In this document: in pieces, positions 9,803 to 21,880 of the stretch | Layout: each line of letters opens with the position of its first letter | Position numbering within the stretch: the stretch's first letter is position 1 | DNA from: Anoplopoma fimbria | Lineage: Eukaryota > Chordata > Actinopteri > Perciformes > Anoplopomatidae | Assembly (NCBI RefSeq): GCF_027596085.1 | Contig: NC_072464.1 | Coordinates: forward strand, 18,117,624 to 18,181,623 | Direction: 5' to 3' | Length of the DNA: 64,000 bases | Made by a program: the position numbers and the translations under genes | The notes under the pieces: generated by a model | What the model saw: the letters and a program-made list of their open reading frames with translations, nothing else | Database searches by the model: none | Told to the model about the DNA's origin: nothing

Positions 9803-12800
9803 ATGATAGAGCCAGAGGTGCTGACGGAGGTTCCCGCAGCATTAAAGCGGCTCGCCAAGCAGGTGGTGCGGGGTTTCTATGGGGTGGAGCACGCCTTGGC
9901 CCTGGATGTGCTCATCCGCAACCCATGTGTGCGTGAGGAGGACATGCTGGAGCTGCTCAAGTTTGATCGTAAACAACTGCGGTCGGTGCTCAACACCCTG
10001 AAGGCTGACAAGTTTGTGAAGTGTCGCATGAGAGTGGAGACTGCCCCTGATGGAAAGACAACAAGACACAACTACTACTTCATCAACTACAGGTGCTTTG
10101 TTGTCTTGTTGGGTTTTGGAGACTACAACAGTGAACATAATAGAGAAACACACAATAACTGGAAGTTATTAAAAGGGGGGAGTTGTGGTGGAAGGCATTC
10201 CATCAGAAATCCACCCATCACATGTTTCTATTTTAACACGTTTTATTTACCTACATGGTAACTTATACAGTAGCAGTCAAAAGTTTGGACACACTTTCTC
10301 ATTCAACTACTTTGAAGATATATTCTGGTTTGTTGAGCATTTGTTTGTTTACCACATAATTATTTATGTGTTCCTTCATAGTTTGGATGCCTTCAATATT
10401 AATCTACAATGTAGAAAAAAATAAGAATAAAGAAAAAACATTGAACGAGAAGGTGTGTCCAAACTTTTGACTGGTACTGTATGGGTGGATCTTAGAACTT
10501 GTTTGATTACCATAATGACCAACCACCTGAGAGAGTGTCCCTCAAAGTTGACCTCACCTAAAGCTGCATTCCTTCTTCAAAAATAGACATAACAGTCTGG
10601 TTCTCTGATTATCGGAAAGCATACAAAGTCATACAAAGTCATACAAAGTCATGTAAAGGTGTAAGGATCTTTACTTTTTCTTTAAAGCCACAGGTCAAGG
10701 TTTTATAATGCTTTGCTCATCTCATTTAACATGTGGGAAAAACATGTTCTAATGCAAAGGGCCAAGTTAAGAAAGAGATTTCTGCCTGAATGCTTTGTGA
10801 GCGACTCCAGGTACTGGCATAGTCAAAGTCTCATATCAGTAATGTTTGGATGATTTAAGTCCAAAATACTTGTTAAAAGTAATAATTTACTCCTCTGCCA
10901 CGTAGCAACACATTTTGTACTTAAACTTGAGGAACTACTCTTTAAATTCCATATAAATGATAGTTGATAGGTGCCAGTCAATCATTTTTTTTATATAGAA
11001 TAAACATTTTCTTTTTAACACCTAGAGAGAGTTATGTGTCTGGTTGTGTTTGTGAGACTGTGTTTTTCTTTTGTTATCCACAAAAATGTTTTTATCAGTT
11101 CATGCCAACTACTACTATAAAGCTTTCTCGGCCTGATTTTTATTTTATTTTTTTAGGGTCTTGGTCAACGTGGTGAAGTATAAATTAGATCATATACGAC
11201 GCCGCATCGAGACGGATGAGCGAGACTCCACCAACCGCGCCTCCTTCCGGTGCCCCTGCTGCTTCTCCACCTTCACGGATCTAGAGGCCAATCAGCTGTT
11301 TGAGCCAATGACAGGTAATCAATCAAATTATCTATGAGGCTATTGGTTTTATTTCATGAAAAACACTGTTCAGATTTCAGTGCTGCCTGATAATGTGTCT
11401 GTCTCTGGAGATGACAATGGCCGCTCTCTCATGACCACACTGCCATTGTGCGGTTGCTGTGTGCTGGAAAGAAAAATGAATCTGAGATGAGTGAAAGAAC
11501 ACTGAAATGTTCCCTCTAGACCTGTTTACACTAACATCACTTGCACAAAATGAGAGGAGAATGTGCACAAGATCTAAAGCCATTTGTGTTCCTGGTGAGG
11601 AGATGAAGCCCGTTGCAGGTTGTAACTTCCTGCTACCAGCCAACATAAAACCTAGTATGGAAACCGTCTGTAAAACAGAAATGTTGTTAAATTTACATTA
11701 AGTACCATAAGTCTCTTCTTAAGCCAACAAGGAAAAAAATAATGAGAATATTAGAAGAACATAGTTAAAACATTAGATTTAGTCTAGCTATGTCACCTGA
11801 TCAATAAGTGATAATTAATCAAGTCCATATATTTGCTGGTGTGGCTGTTTCCCCCAAATGTAACTGAGCAGTTGAATACATGGCCAACCTTTCGTTAGTT
11901 GAGTTTCGGTTACATTTAAATGTCCTAGCTTTTCTAGGTTAGGTTGTCTTCGGTCAAATTGCATGCTCAAACTGAAATTGGTTATTTGAAATGACTTGCT
12001 GTCACAACAAAAAGCCTGAAGCACAATCGTATTGTGATTCTCGCCCTGCCTCAATATGGGCTGGCAGCTGTCCAAAACCTTGCTTCTAAGTGGACATCAC
12101 ATCACTCACTTATCACTAGGAGCTATCCATTATGCTGTGTTTGTGCATGCGTTTGACCAGTGAGTAACAGAGGCAACCAGCAAGTCATCTGAGGCCGAGT
12201 GTGGGTGTGGACATGCGGAATTCATAGGGAAGATAAAGCTAAATAACCATGGCAATACAGTTGACGTAGACTCACGCATGGTTTTGAAATCAAATGAATT
12301 ACTTAAGTCTCCAGTGCTTTCTCTGTTGAATTCAAATCACACATTTCCTGATTATGTGAGACGTTCTGGGAATAAGACTCTGGAGTATCAATGCATCACA
12401 TTTTCTGCAAGTTGTCTACCCAGAATTTCTGGGTATGGTGATGTGCTTAATGTGCTTAATGTTGTTGACTAAAAAAAACACATGAAAAATGATAATGCGA
12501 CAGAAGAATATTGTGCTTGTGATGGAGTTTGTGTACGCTCCATACTCTTTGCGGTGTTCATTCATAAACTGCATTCATTCTTGAGTGTGAAGGAGGCACC
12601 GTGCTTTCAAGGTCTGCCAATCCCAAATGTTGACTACCAGACTACCAGTCAACCACCACTGTTGCTAGGAAACACAGACAGCTTGTGCTACATGAGTGTT
12701 TGAAACACGCCACCAGGCTGAAGAGAAGGGTTTGGCTGCCCATTCTGGAAGATAGTCTCAAGCCGTGACACCAAGCCCTGGAGGCCAGCTGTTCTTAGCT

Positions 12801-13870
12801 GCAGCGAGGTGAGACGTTAAACCACTGGAGGTCAGCAAAGGCACGATTATCAGAGGGTGTTAAATTACTCTTGAAATTTAGATCTCCGTTATTATTGGGT
12901 AAATGATTAGCGTAATATAGAAAAACACCCAGCATCCTGAAATGTCATCACAATGCCCCGAGGAGACCGGTTTTTAGTCTTACCAGTAAGAAAGGAAAAA
13001 ACAAAACATAATCCAATTTGATCAGGTTTTATGTAAGCAAGCTGCATGTTGCCTAAAATATGTTTTATATAAGAATATATATATATCTCATCACATGCTC
13101 AGACAACATGCTAAAGTCTTACTGTTTATTTTAGAATAAAAACATAAGAATGTGGGCAAATTCACATTTTCAGGGATGAGCTGTAAACGTTTTAGGCTCC
13201 AAATGCAACATAAAACTAATTTGAGGAAATAAAATATACAATCCCGCCACACCGGTTGATACCTTTTGATAGACAGTGGACATTACATCCTGGTTAAGGT
13301 TCTCATTTCTAGCTTCATGGTACGGTTTTGGAGCTGTCAGCATCTTCCTTGTGACGCATTTATAAAGCATCTTGCCAATTCCTTTGCATTCGTCTCTTGT
13401 TTCAACATATCTCCACTGGTATCAAATCTGGCTGTGGAGGCAGTAACCCTGCACCCTGAGGGAGGCTGACAAAAAAAAAGAATACCCGGAGCTCACGTAG
13501 TGGTAGTCTGACAGACCCGTTGCTTCTTCAGGGCAAGCAACACTCAGTTTTTCCTCACGGGGTGGGAAGTGCAATTACTAGTCTGCCAGCTCATTCTGAC
13601 CCACAAAGGAGAGCCGGAAACCGTTCCGCTCTGAATTTTCACACTTTGCTGTGTGAATGTACCCCATTTGTCTTTTGTTTTTACCAACTCTTCCTGACAT
13701 GTAGGTCCACCAAAACGTTTTAACTGAAAAATTGGGGTTTTGTAGCTGTGCATAAAATGTAACTTCCTTTCACCATTTCCTCTTCTTGCACAATGTACCA
13801 CATGTGCTCTGACCTCTCTTTCACTCTCTCTTTCACCGCATGCACACACGTTTTTTTTTTTTCTCTCTCA

Positions 13871-13948
<78 letters not shown>

Positions 13949-16893
13949 GACAGACTAAGGGGCGGTGTAATGCTGGAACATTTCCCATTATTGCAACTGA
14001 AGTCAGCCAGAGGAGCAGATGGCCAATCATGCCCTTCTCTTACTGATAGAAAAGCAGGTTCCAAAGAAAAAGATCAGCATGCAGTGTCATTAACAGCTAG
14101 GCGTTGTATTTTTGGGGTAGAAGCACCCCTATCAGCTGAGGTATTGCAGGATTGCTTACAAATCCACAAGGTAAATCCTAATAGTGGACGTGTAGTAGCC
14201 TGCATTTCATTCCATGAGTGATACAGTATATAGTACATCTAAAGATCAAAGGGCAACCACTCAGTGAGGAAGAACTCTTGACTACCAGTTTATCTTTATT
14301 TTGAGTCATGCACGTGTGTTCATTTTTGCTAAAGGAACCCACTGCACATTCCCAATTTTGCAAAGTTGGTTTGTGGCCTTGGTCCCTGGGCAAAAATCAA
14401 AAGCAATGCCCTATAGGAATGTCCCGAGGTTGTGGGTAACTCAGTATGTGCTTTGGTCGGGTAAGTAACCAGAATCCATCCCCTATTGTTTTTAAAACAT
14501 AGTTCTGTCTTGACCCATAGGTACATTTCGCTGCACCTTCTGTCAGACGGAGGTAGAGGAGGACGCGTCTGTCTGTCCTGACGGCCGGACACAAGTGGCG
14601 CGCTTCAATGAGCAGATCGAGCCCATCTACGCGCTGTTACGCGAGACCGAGGACGTTAACCTGTCCCAGGACCTGCTGGAGCCGGAGCCTGCTGAGATTC
14701 CTGCCCTCAAACAGAGGTCAGCTTCTGACAAAGCTCTCACACCACTTGCTCACTCATAAATACGTATTCCCCTCAGTCAGCCAGTCCTCAAGAATCAGCA
14801 TTTTACACTGATAACAAATGAGAGGTTCAACTCTGTTTACTGCAATAATGACCTCCGCAATATTTGCTCAGCTTAATAACTGCTTGTGCAACAGTGGAAT
14901 TCTATTAAGCCACAGGGATAAAACCTATCCGGTTTAGAAAACATTACACACACTCAATGTTTCATGTTTACACAAATACGTTTAAACTGTTGAAGATTGC
15001 ATTTTAAAGGGTGCTTACTGAATCTTTCCTCTAGCCGTGACCGTGCTGCAGCAGCCGGAGCAAACCAAGGCCCACACCGTGAAGCCTGGTCCAACAAGGG
15101 CTCCTCTTACGCCGACCTGTACACCCAGAATGTGGTCATAAGCATGGAGGAGCAGGAAGAACAGCTGAAGAAGGCCAACGCAGGCAAGGCACCGAAGGAG
15201 AGGCCCGTCTGGTTGACCCAGAGCACCGTGCAGGGTGCTTACAGCGAGCCTGCCGTCCTCAAGAACAGTGAGTGAGATTTACTTACAAAACACTTATCAA
15301 GCACTAACCAGTCAATATGTAGATTTCATACTATTCTGATGGTATGGAACAAAAACTCTTCTTCTTCACTTGCGTATAAATGTATTTTAGTCACGACTTT
15401 TTCGGTACGTAGACCTTCATCAGGTTATTCTACCATACTATTCTGATGGAAAATAATCACATTAACATCAGATTACATTTTTGGACAACAACCACATTTT
15501 GTGAGTTGAATTATGAAGAATTGAATAATTTTGCTTCCATCTTGGCTAACCGCGGGGAAATGTAACTTCTAGAAATGATTCACTCTCTAAGATATTAATA
15601 TATGTATATCTTGATGCCTAAAAAAAAAAAAAATCTATAATGTCAGTCCTGCAAAAAATGACAAACAATGAGTCAGAAGACATTAAATTAAATTCCCTCC
15701 CACTCCCACATGCTCTTTTCACATGTCATTATCTATAAATTCTATTGCCTCTCCACGGTGAGCCTTGCTGAACGCACTGAGTTTTCCAGGAGAGAGATGA
15801 TGATCGTACGGACAGAGACGAGCCCAATCGAGACCCACACCTTTTGACTGCTCCCCTATGACCTTTAAATCCCGATCCCTGTTCTCTTTGCAGTCAAAAC
15901 GTATCAACCCAGGTCATCTCCCTCCGTCAGAGTGGTCCCTTCACCATGCTTTCTTACTCTGACATTGTTTCTCCACCCAAGGGCATGCGGCAATCAGGCC
16001 CGGCCAGACTCTCATTGAACCATAATTGCTTAATTGAAATAATCAGAAGCTTGATTAGTGCATGGCTGAGCAAAAGAGTTGCTCATTAATAAAATCCATT
16101 CCTGTGGAAATTGCAGAAATTATGCCGTCCGAACGTCCTGTCTCCGAGGTGTGTCTCTGCGGATCAGTCTGTAATGATCGCGTTGCCCTTTGTGGCCTGG
16201 AAACAGACATTGACATCCGAAGATGACGTGGCGTAAACAAAGTTAATGTTCAGATACTAAGCTGCAATAAGGAATGCTCGATGAGGCTGTGAGATAGGAG
16301 CATAGATGGGCCGACAATACCTCGATGTCTTGTTCCAAGCACAATTTAGAAACACAAGTTCCAGAAGAAGGAACAAAGAGAATGAATTCAGAAGTGAATA
16401 TATTTCTTATTTGAATAAGTAATTGTTTTGTTTCCCCAGGTGGAGACGTTGCTCCCGTGGCCCAGGATGGAGCAGCAGGTCATGGAATTGATGAGTCGGA
16501 TGAAAATGAGGAAGTGATGCGCGCCCTGCTCATCCACGAGAAGAGGGGTGCGGCGGCAACAGGTGGAGGCGGAGCAAGCACTGCCACCAAGAAGCCCAGC
16601 TCCACCAAAGCGAACGCCAGCGACTCCGACAGCGACACCAGCGAGTCGGATGACGACACCCGCTCGGGTCCTCCCCGGCCACAGCCGCTCAGCATCGGGC
16701 CGCGCAGGAGGAGGAAGAGGACGATGATGAGTTTGAGGAGGTGGGGGATGAGCCAATGGTGATGGTCGGGGGAAGGCAGTTCACATACAGAGAGGTCAGC
16801 CAGAGGCCAGAGCTGGTGGAGCAAATGTCTGCACAGGAGAAGGAGGCCTACATTGAAATGGGACAAAACCTCTTCCAGGACATTTACTTCTGA
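9803..16893 (+). CDS. gtf2e1: General transcription factor IIE subunit 1 (TFIIE alpha), apparent frameshift in last exon
   Basis: Coding exons: 9803-10092, 11157-11314, 14521-14716, 15035-15267, 16440-16893; phases agree. A non-coding first exon ends near 9556. The start [19 protein letters not shown] matches the human N-terminus residue for residue in position. Residues about 10-95 form the extended winged helix. The zinc ribbon uses Cys129, Cys132, Cys154 and Cys157, the same numbers as in human, with an extra Cys at 131. The acidic C-terminus is encoded in two frames. From 16440 the open frame reads [12 protein letters not shown] and then runs out of family to a stop at 16760-16762. The conserved ending ([12 protein letters not shown] ... 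[14 protein letters not shown] ... TGA 16891-16893) is one frame over, as if one base were missing around 16655-16690. Intact length would be about 443 (human 439). The protein recruits and regulates TFIIH at Pol II promoters. AATAAA at 17264-17269. Confidence 0.93.
10268..10479. mobile_element. Tc1-type MITE in gtf2e1 intron 1
   Basis: 212 bp non-coding element bounded by TA duplications (10266-10267 and 10480-10481). Its ends are inverted copies: CAGTAGCAGTCAAAAGTTTG on the left and CAAACTTTTGACTGGTACTG on the right, extending about 40 bp each with few mismatches. No transposase. This is the non-autonomous form of a common teleost Tc1 group. Confidence 0.85.
10618..10651. repeat. Three-copy 10-bp tandem repeat
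   Basis: The unit CATACAAAGT is repeated three times in gtf2e1 intron 1. Confidence 0.85.
11315..14520. other. gtf2e1: gtf2e1 intron 2
   Basis: About 3.2 kb with GT-AG ends. Apart from a long (CA)n tract at 13872-13947, I see no exon, RNA gene or recognisable transposon. Confidence 0.7.
13872..13947. repeat. (CA)n microsatellite
   Basis: About 38 CA units in gtf2e1 intron 2, uninterrupted, preceded by a T run and TC-rich sequence. Confidence 0.97.
15268..16439. other. gtf2e1: gtf2e1 intron 4, possible conserved non-coding block
   Basis: 1.17 kb intron. Around 16000-16260 the sequence is less AT-skewed and dense in homeodomain-type cores (CATAATTGCTTAATTG, CTTGATTAG, CATTAAT). No coding potential seen. 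Confidence 0.5.
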
Positions 16894-17263
16894 ACACACA
16901 CTCCCATTATACACACATACACACATACATTTACACACTCACTATCAACACTTTGATGGATTGGCTACGAGTTCTGAGCTATAAGTATACTTCTTCTGTC
17001 GGTGATGACATCTGGAAAAAAATGTTTGTGGAAAGAACTTCTCAAGAAAAAAACAAGATGTCGCTCAAGAAGTAAATACAGTCAGCTTCATGCTCTTGCA
17101 TTATAAGAACCAAGGACAGTGTTGACAGTGTTGCCTAGGTGATCGCGCCTTTAGTATTCTGTCCTCAGTATTGTTTGTTCTCAGTCGTCAGCCCAGAGAG
17201 GAGTTGGCGAGCAGTTTTTTTTAGCACTGAGTGCCAATTTGTGTTTTGTTAATCTGAAATGAA

Positions 17264-17269
17264 AATAAA
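17264..17269 (+). terminator. gtf2e1: gtf2e1 poly(A) signal
   Basis: AATAAA about 370 bp after the stop codon, followed by T/G-rich sequence (GACTGTCTGATT, CATGTTTTT) that fits a downstream element. Confidence 0.75.
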
Positions 17270-20200
17270 ACGGACTAACAGACTGTCTGATTCAGTCATG
17301 TTTTTAAACGTGTTGTCCAGCCATGTGTCTTTCATGCATCTGATTGGAGAAAATCAGATGTGCTTCACATTTGATTGATTCAGCTGTCCACAGTGGCAGT
17401 GCTGTGGCTGAATGTAAGCAGTGTGACACTGAAGGATTGAAGCTGCTGCTGCTGCTGAAATGCTGCTTTCACTACGGTTAGACGGGTAGACAAGACGTTG
17501 GGCGGAACATTTTCTGTTTTTCAGATCAGACTTGATTTTAAAAGCTCCTCGCAGGCAAATGTTGAATACAAGAGAAACAAGTGGATATGGCTGAACTGTA
17601 GTGGATTACAGTAAAACATTTGTTACTCTGAACAAGTTATAAAAAAAATACTGAAGTACAGCAGTATGCATGGACATATACTAATGTGTACATAGACTCA
17701 ACCAGCAAATACACTTAAAAACAATATAGAATAGAAAAGTAAGGAGGAACTTTGACATTTGTCTTCTCAGATAGTGGACAAGACAGACTCTAGTGAGAGG
17801 GTTTGGAATTATACTAATATTAAATTATACCCCATAGCTGTTTACAGTTGGGCCTCAATGTTCCACACCATGCTCATGTGTCTGGATATAACTTTATGCC
17901 ACACTATGGACCTTTGTTTCTACCATTCTAAATGAGAATTTATATCAAACGATCTAAGCAGCAAAAGATATAAGATGAAAACTATGATGAAACAAGGGTG
18001 GTACATAATTTTTTTCATTCTTAATTATATTAGCCTCATGAAAATACATTTATTTTAAGTTTTCTTTTTACTGTCCATCTGTTGACTTGTATTCTCTACA
18101 CAGTATAATGCCTCCTGACGTGATAGTAACACCAATGGTCCCACCACATATGCAACAAATTAAAAAAATACTACCCATTGTATCTGATGCGTATCAAAAT
18201 CTATTCAGACTTGTCAGTGGGTTAGTTTATTCTGTTATCAAGGATGGTACAGCTATTATAGAGGTGGATGGAAAAATCTAAATCATAGACATGTTCATAT
18301 TATGTGAAAATTTGATTTCAGGAGAAATTGAGGGGGGAAAAAAAGATTAACAGGCTTTGGGAAAAATAACATGCATTTCATAGCATTCCCCTCCCTTGTG
18401 ATGTCCTCCCAGTGAGACCATTCCTGTCTTGTCTGGTCACATCCAGGTGACAATTATTCAATGAGGCAGTCCCTACGGGGCAAACACACTCCCAGTTTTC
18501 CTCCAGATGTGCTCCAGCTGGATTTAGGATAATTTGTTATGTGGCTTTCCAAATAATGACTGTTTTTATGTAACCTCAGTAACCCACGGCACTTGGTCAC
18601 CTTCTCATAATGGGGGTCAACTTCACCTCAAAGCCAGAGTCTGAATACAGACGTGGGCCTGGCATTTGCAGGAAACAGGCCTTTCAAATAAAATGTTAAA
18701 TCTTACACCTTCCATGGGGCCTGCTGCAGAAACATCACCCCTCTCTCTTTTGTCTTTTTGAGCAATATTTACCAGATTTTTAAAAACAAGTTAATATAAG
18801 AAAATAACCAATAATTAGTTGTTTCCATTTCATGTGAATCTTAATTTAAGATGGATTTTCATCCAGTTTTTTTTTTTTTTATAAATTGCAGTGTGATGCA
18901 ATGAACAATAAAAGCTGACATTTAAAAAATAGCCCAACATTGTGAAATAGAAGTCTAACAAGCCCTAGGCCAGCTGTATGTCTCAGCCATTCACTATTGG
19001 CTGTAATAATCACTATACGTTGCTTTATAACAAACATGGTCAATGAAGCAAACATGAGCAGGGATGGGGAAGAGGGGGCTTTTTTCTGAAGGTGGCACTG
19101 GAGGGAAGTCCATTAACACCAAAAGGGTTTATTTCCTCAAGAGCATGTATGGTGACATCAATGTTAATACAAAATTGCACAGTATTCATGTGTAAAATTC
19201 TCATTTTGTATCGTGGTTGCAACAGTGGATAAAGCCAACGGGGGTCCATAAAAATGGCTTTTCTTGAACCTGAATATCAGCCCTCCAGACTTGTGAACAT
19301 CACTCATAGGAACTGGAACATGTCTGAAGTGCTGTCCATTATCACATCAAGGCTGCACCAGTGCTGGGCTGTGAAAGATGAAACAGGCTATCATATGGTA
19401 TTTCACACCTCACTCATAGCCAGATACAATCAGACAGGTACATGAGAGGTATTTCTCAAAATCCAAAATCATTGAGAATGCCAACAACCCAGTTTTTAGC
19501 CTCTTTTAGCTCTTGTTTTGGTTTAGAATTGTACCGTATGCTCTCACACCAACCCCCATGTAGGCAACCTTTTCAAGCAAAAATGCTCGAGATTAGCGTG
19601 TGTGCTACCTGCCCATTTCCAAAGGCGGACAGGCAAAGTTATTTAGTGGGTGGTGATTGGTGAACATAGTCCATTAGCTTAATATTTATCTCAGGAGATG
19701 GTTAGAACACAAAATGAAATAACAAACCGGCAGATATTGTATTTGTCAGGTGGCCTGATGATTCCAAATGATTGCTAATGCTTCCCCTTTTCTGCTGTGT
19801 AAGTAGGTAACCACTCAAGAGGCCAAAGATTAATTAAAAGCAGCCTCAAGGAGTTTTGTACATAGGAACACCTGCTGGTTGATACTTTAGCTTTAAAAGC
19901 TTTTTCTATAATTACTATTTAACAATTGGAACTGGAAATAAGGTTGCTTAGCCAACATCTGGTGAGCAGTGCTTCACATACCATTCTATTACCGTATATA
20001 TGATTTATATGTGACCTCAGACCATCCTGTTCACCATGCTGGAGGATAGCACTGGTGATAGGTACACCAGGTCCTGTGTAAAAACAAAACTCACTATGGG
20101 CGTATTAGATTCGGGTGAAAATGTCAACTCTGCAGAGGAGCTTGGTGAGGCCTGACACCTCTGGCGCTCTACAAGTCCATATATTCCTTTTAAGTTAGAG

Positions 20201-21689
20201 GATGGACACCTGTAGGGCAGAGCCTCAAAGGTCAGGATGAAAACAGGACCTGGCCTCATTAAAACATACCCCACCCTTCAAGACAGCTCAATTAAAACCT
20301 AACCTCATGCTGTGCTATTGATCTGCCGAGGCAAGCCTGAGTGCGGGGAGATGAGGTTGGGTTAGGAGGGCGAGCCGAACACCGTAGGGGATCTACAAAG
20401 CTGTAAAAAATGAAGTTCAGATGTGGCGTGGTGCAAGGTGGTAATAGATTTGTGTGCATTTATGAATTCAAACAAAAGTACTGAAGTTTAACGTTTAACT
20501 GTCAGCTCTCTCCTGTGGACGCCTTTATTGTTGTTTTTCCTCTCTGCATTAACGTCTACTGATTTGGACACAAATGTTCATAAACTCATGTGAGCTCATT
20601 TGTTTGCGAAATAAAGAGAATAATTTAACAAGGAGGGAATAAATCATTTATAAATAATTTCACTTGGACAGGATTTGGAAGGGTGTGGTATATAGCTGTT
20701 TTCTTTTTGTGTGTGCGTGTGTGTGTGTGTGTGTGGGCGGAGACTCTCAAAGCCAGTCGTATGACTGATGCTTCACGAGGTTTGCCTGAGAAGATTACAT
20801 AAGGATCGATTGCTTAGAGGTGTCTCTGTCATTCTTCATCCAATAAAGACGGAAGATTAACGACTCAATGATCGACCCTGTTTGTCGGTCTGTCATTCAG
20901 CCTGCAACTCTCTTTCATCGCCTTCTTTGAAATCTGAGATCTCATAAGTAGCTGAGAGTATTTAATCCATCCGTTGATCCATCCATTCATCTTCATGTGC
21001 GTTGGAACGTGCGGGTGGAGGAGTTTTTAAGATTAAAGATGAGTGGTTTTAACATTCAAACTCAAATTTCTCTTTAACGCTATTGATTTCTACTTACCAC
21101 TTTATTAGAACATCTACAGCACTGCTTCAGCTGGAAAGCAATGCATGCAGCTGACCTAATTCAACATGGCTGAACATCTAAAATATAACCAAGCCCACTA
21201 CATCTTGAACTGAGGTAGCACTGCACACTTTACACTATGCTGTTGAAGCTCCTAACTGCCTGGTAAAAGTAATGCCCTAACAACTCCATGTGCCTTAATG
21301 CTGAAGGCTGTAAAATGATATATTTGGGACAATTGCTCTACCTTACAGTTAAGCTTTTACAAGTTTTCTAGTGTATTTGTATCTTTGTCTTGATCATTAG
21401 GGACTTTTAACTTAAAAGGTGCTAAATAAAAAATCCATAGCATATCTATTGCCTCCACACGGCTCCCAATATGGCGATGGCTGAGCGGGTGGCTTGCAGC
21501 TAATGGTGCTAACAGCTCTAACAGTATGAGCGCAGGGCCAAGCGGAGGCAGTGAGCTAGCCAGTGGGGCACACTTATGTGCACGTACATGCACTTAAAGG
21601 CGTGCACAGCTGCCCGGCTATGCAAACAGAGCACAGAGAAGCTCTAATTACAACACACACAGAGGAAGAGAGACTTCATTCTCTGTTCA

Positions 21690-21880
21690 GATAGATAAGA
21701 TAAGATAAGATAAAATAAGATAATCCTTTATTAGTCCCACAGCGGGGACATTTGCAGGATTACAGCAGCAGAGAGGATAGTGCAAACAAGAGGAATAAGT
21801 AAAAAGAAAAAAAAGTATTATAAATAAGTAATCACACAGTAAAGAATAATAAATAAGTAAAAACTTTAAGAATCCACCAT
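21690..21880. repeat. Interspersed repeat with (AGATA)n end
   Basis: Starts with a run of GATAA units (21690-21724), followed by TCCTTTATTAGTCCCACAGC and GGACATTTGCAGGATTACAG. I recognise this as a motif found many times in teleost genomes, often flanked by AGATA repeats. It may be the 3' end of a retroelement; family not determined. Confidence 0.5.

Noticed and set aside
10618..10651. CRISPR-like short repeats
   Set aside because: Only three contiguous 10-bp units with no spacers, in a vertebrate intron.
13720..14064. Poly-Cys/Val and poly-Thr/His frames over the CA/TG tracts (also 28837-29183, 36072-36421, 57328-57824)
   Set aside because: Translations of dinucleotide repeats in all frames; no gene evidence.
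16480..16938. Minus-strand open frame opposite gtf2e1 last exon
   Set aside because: Shadow of the GC-rich coding exon on the other strand.
18087..18281. Open frame with a protein-like composition
   Set aside because: No recognisable domain, no neighbouring exons, AT-rich surroundings; probably chance.
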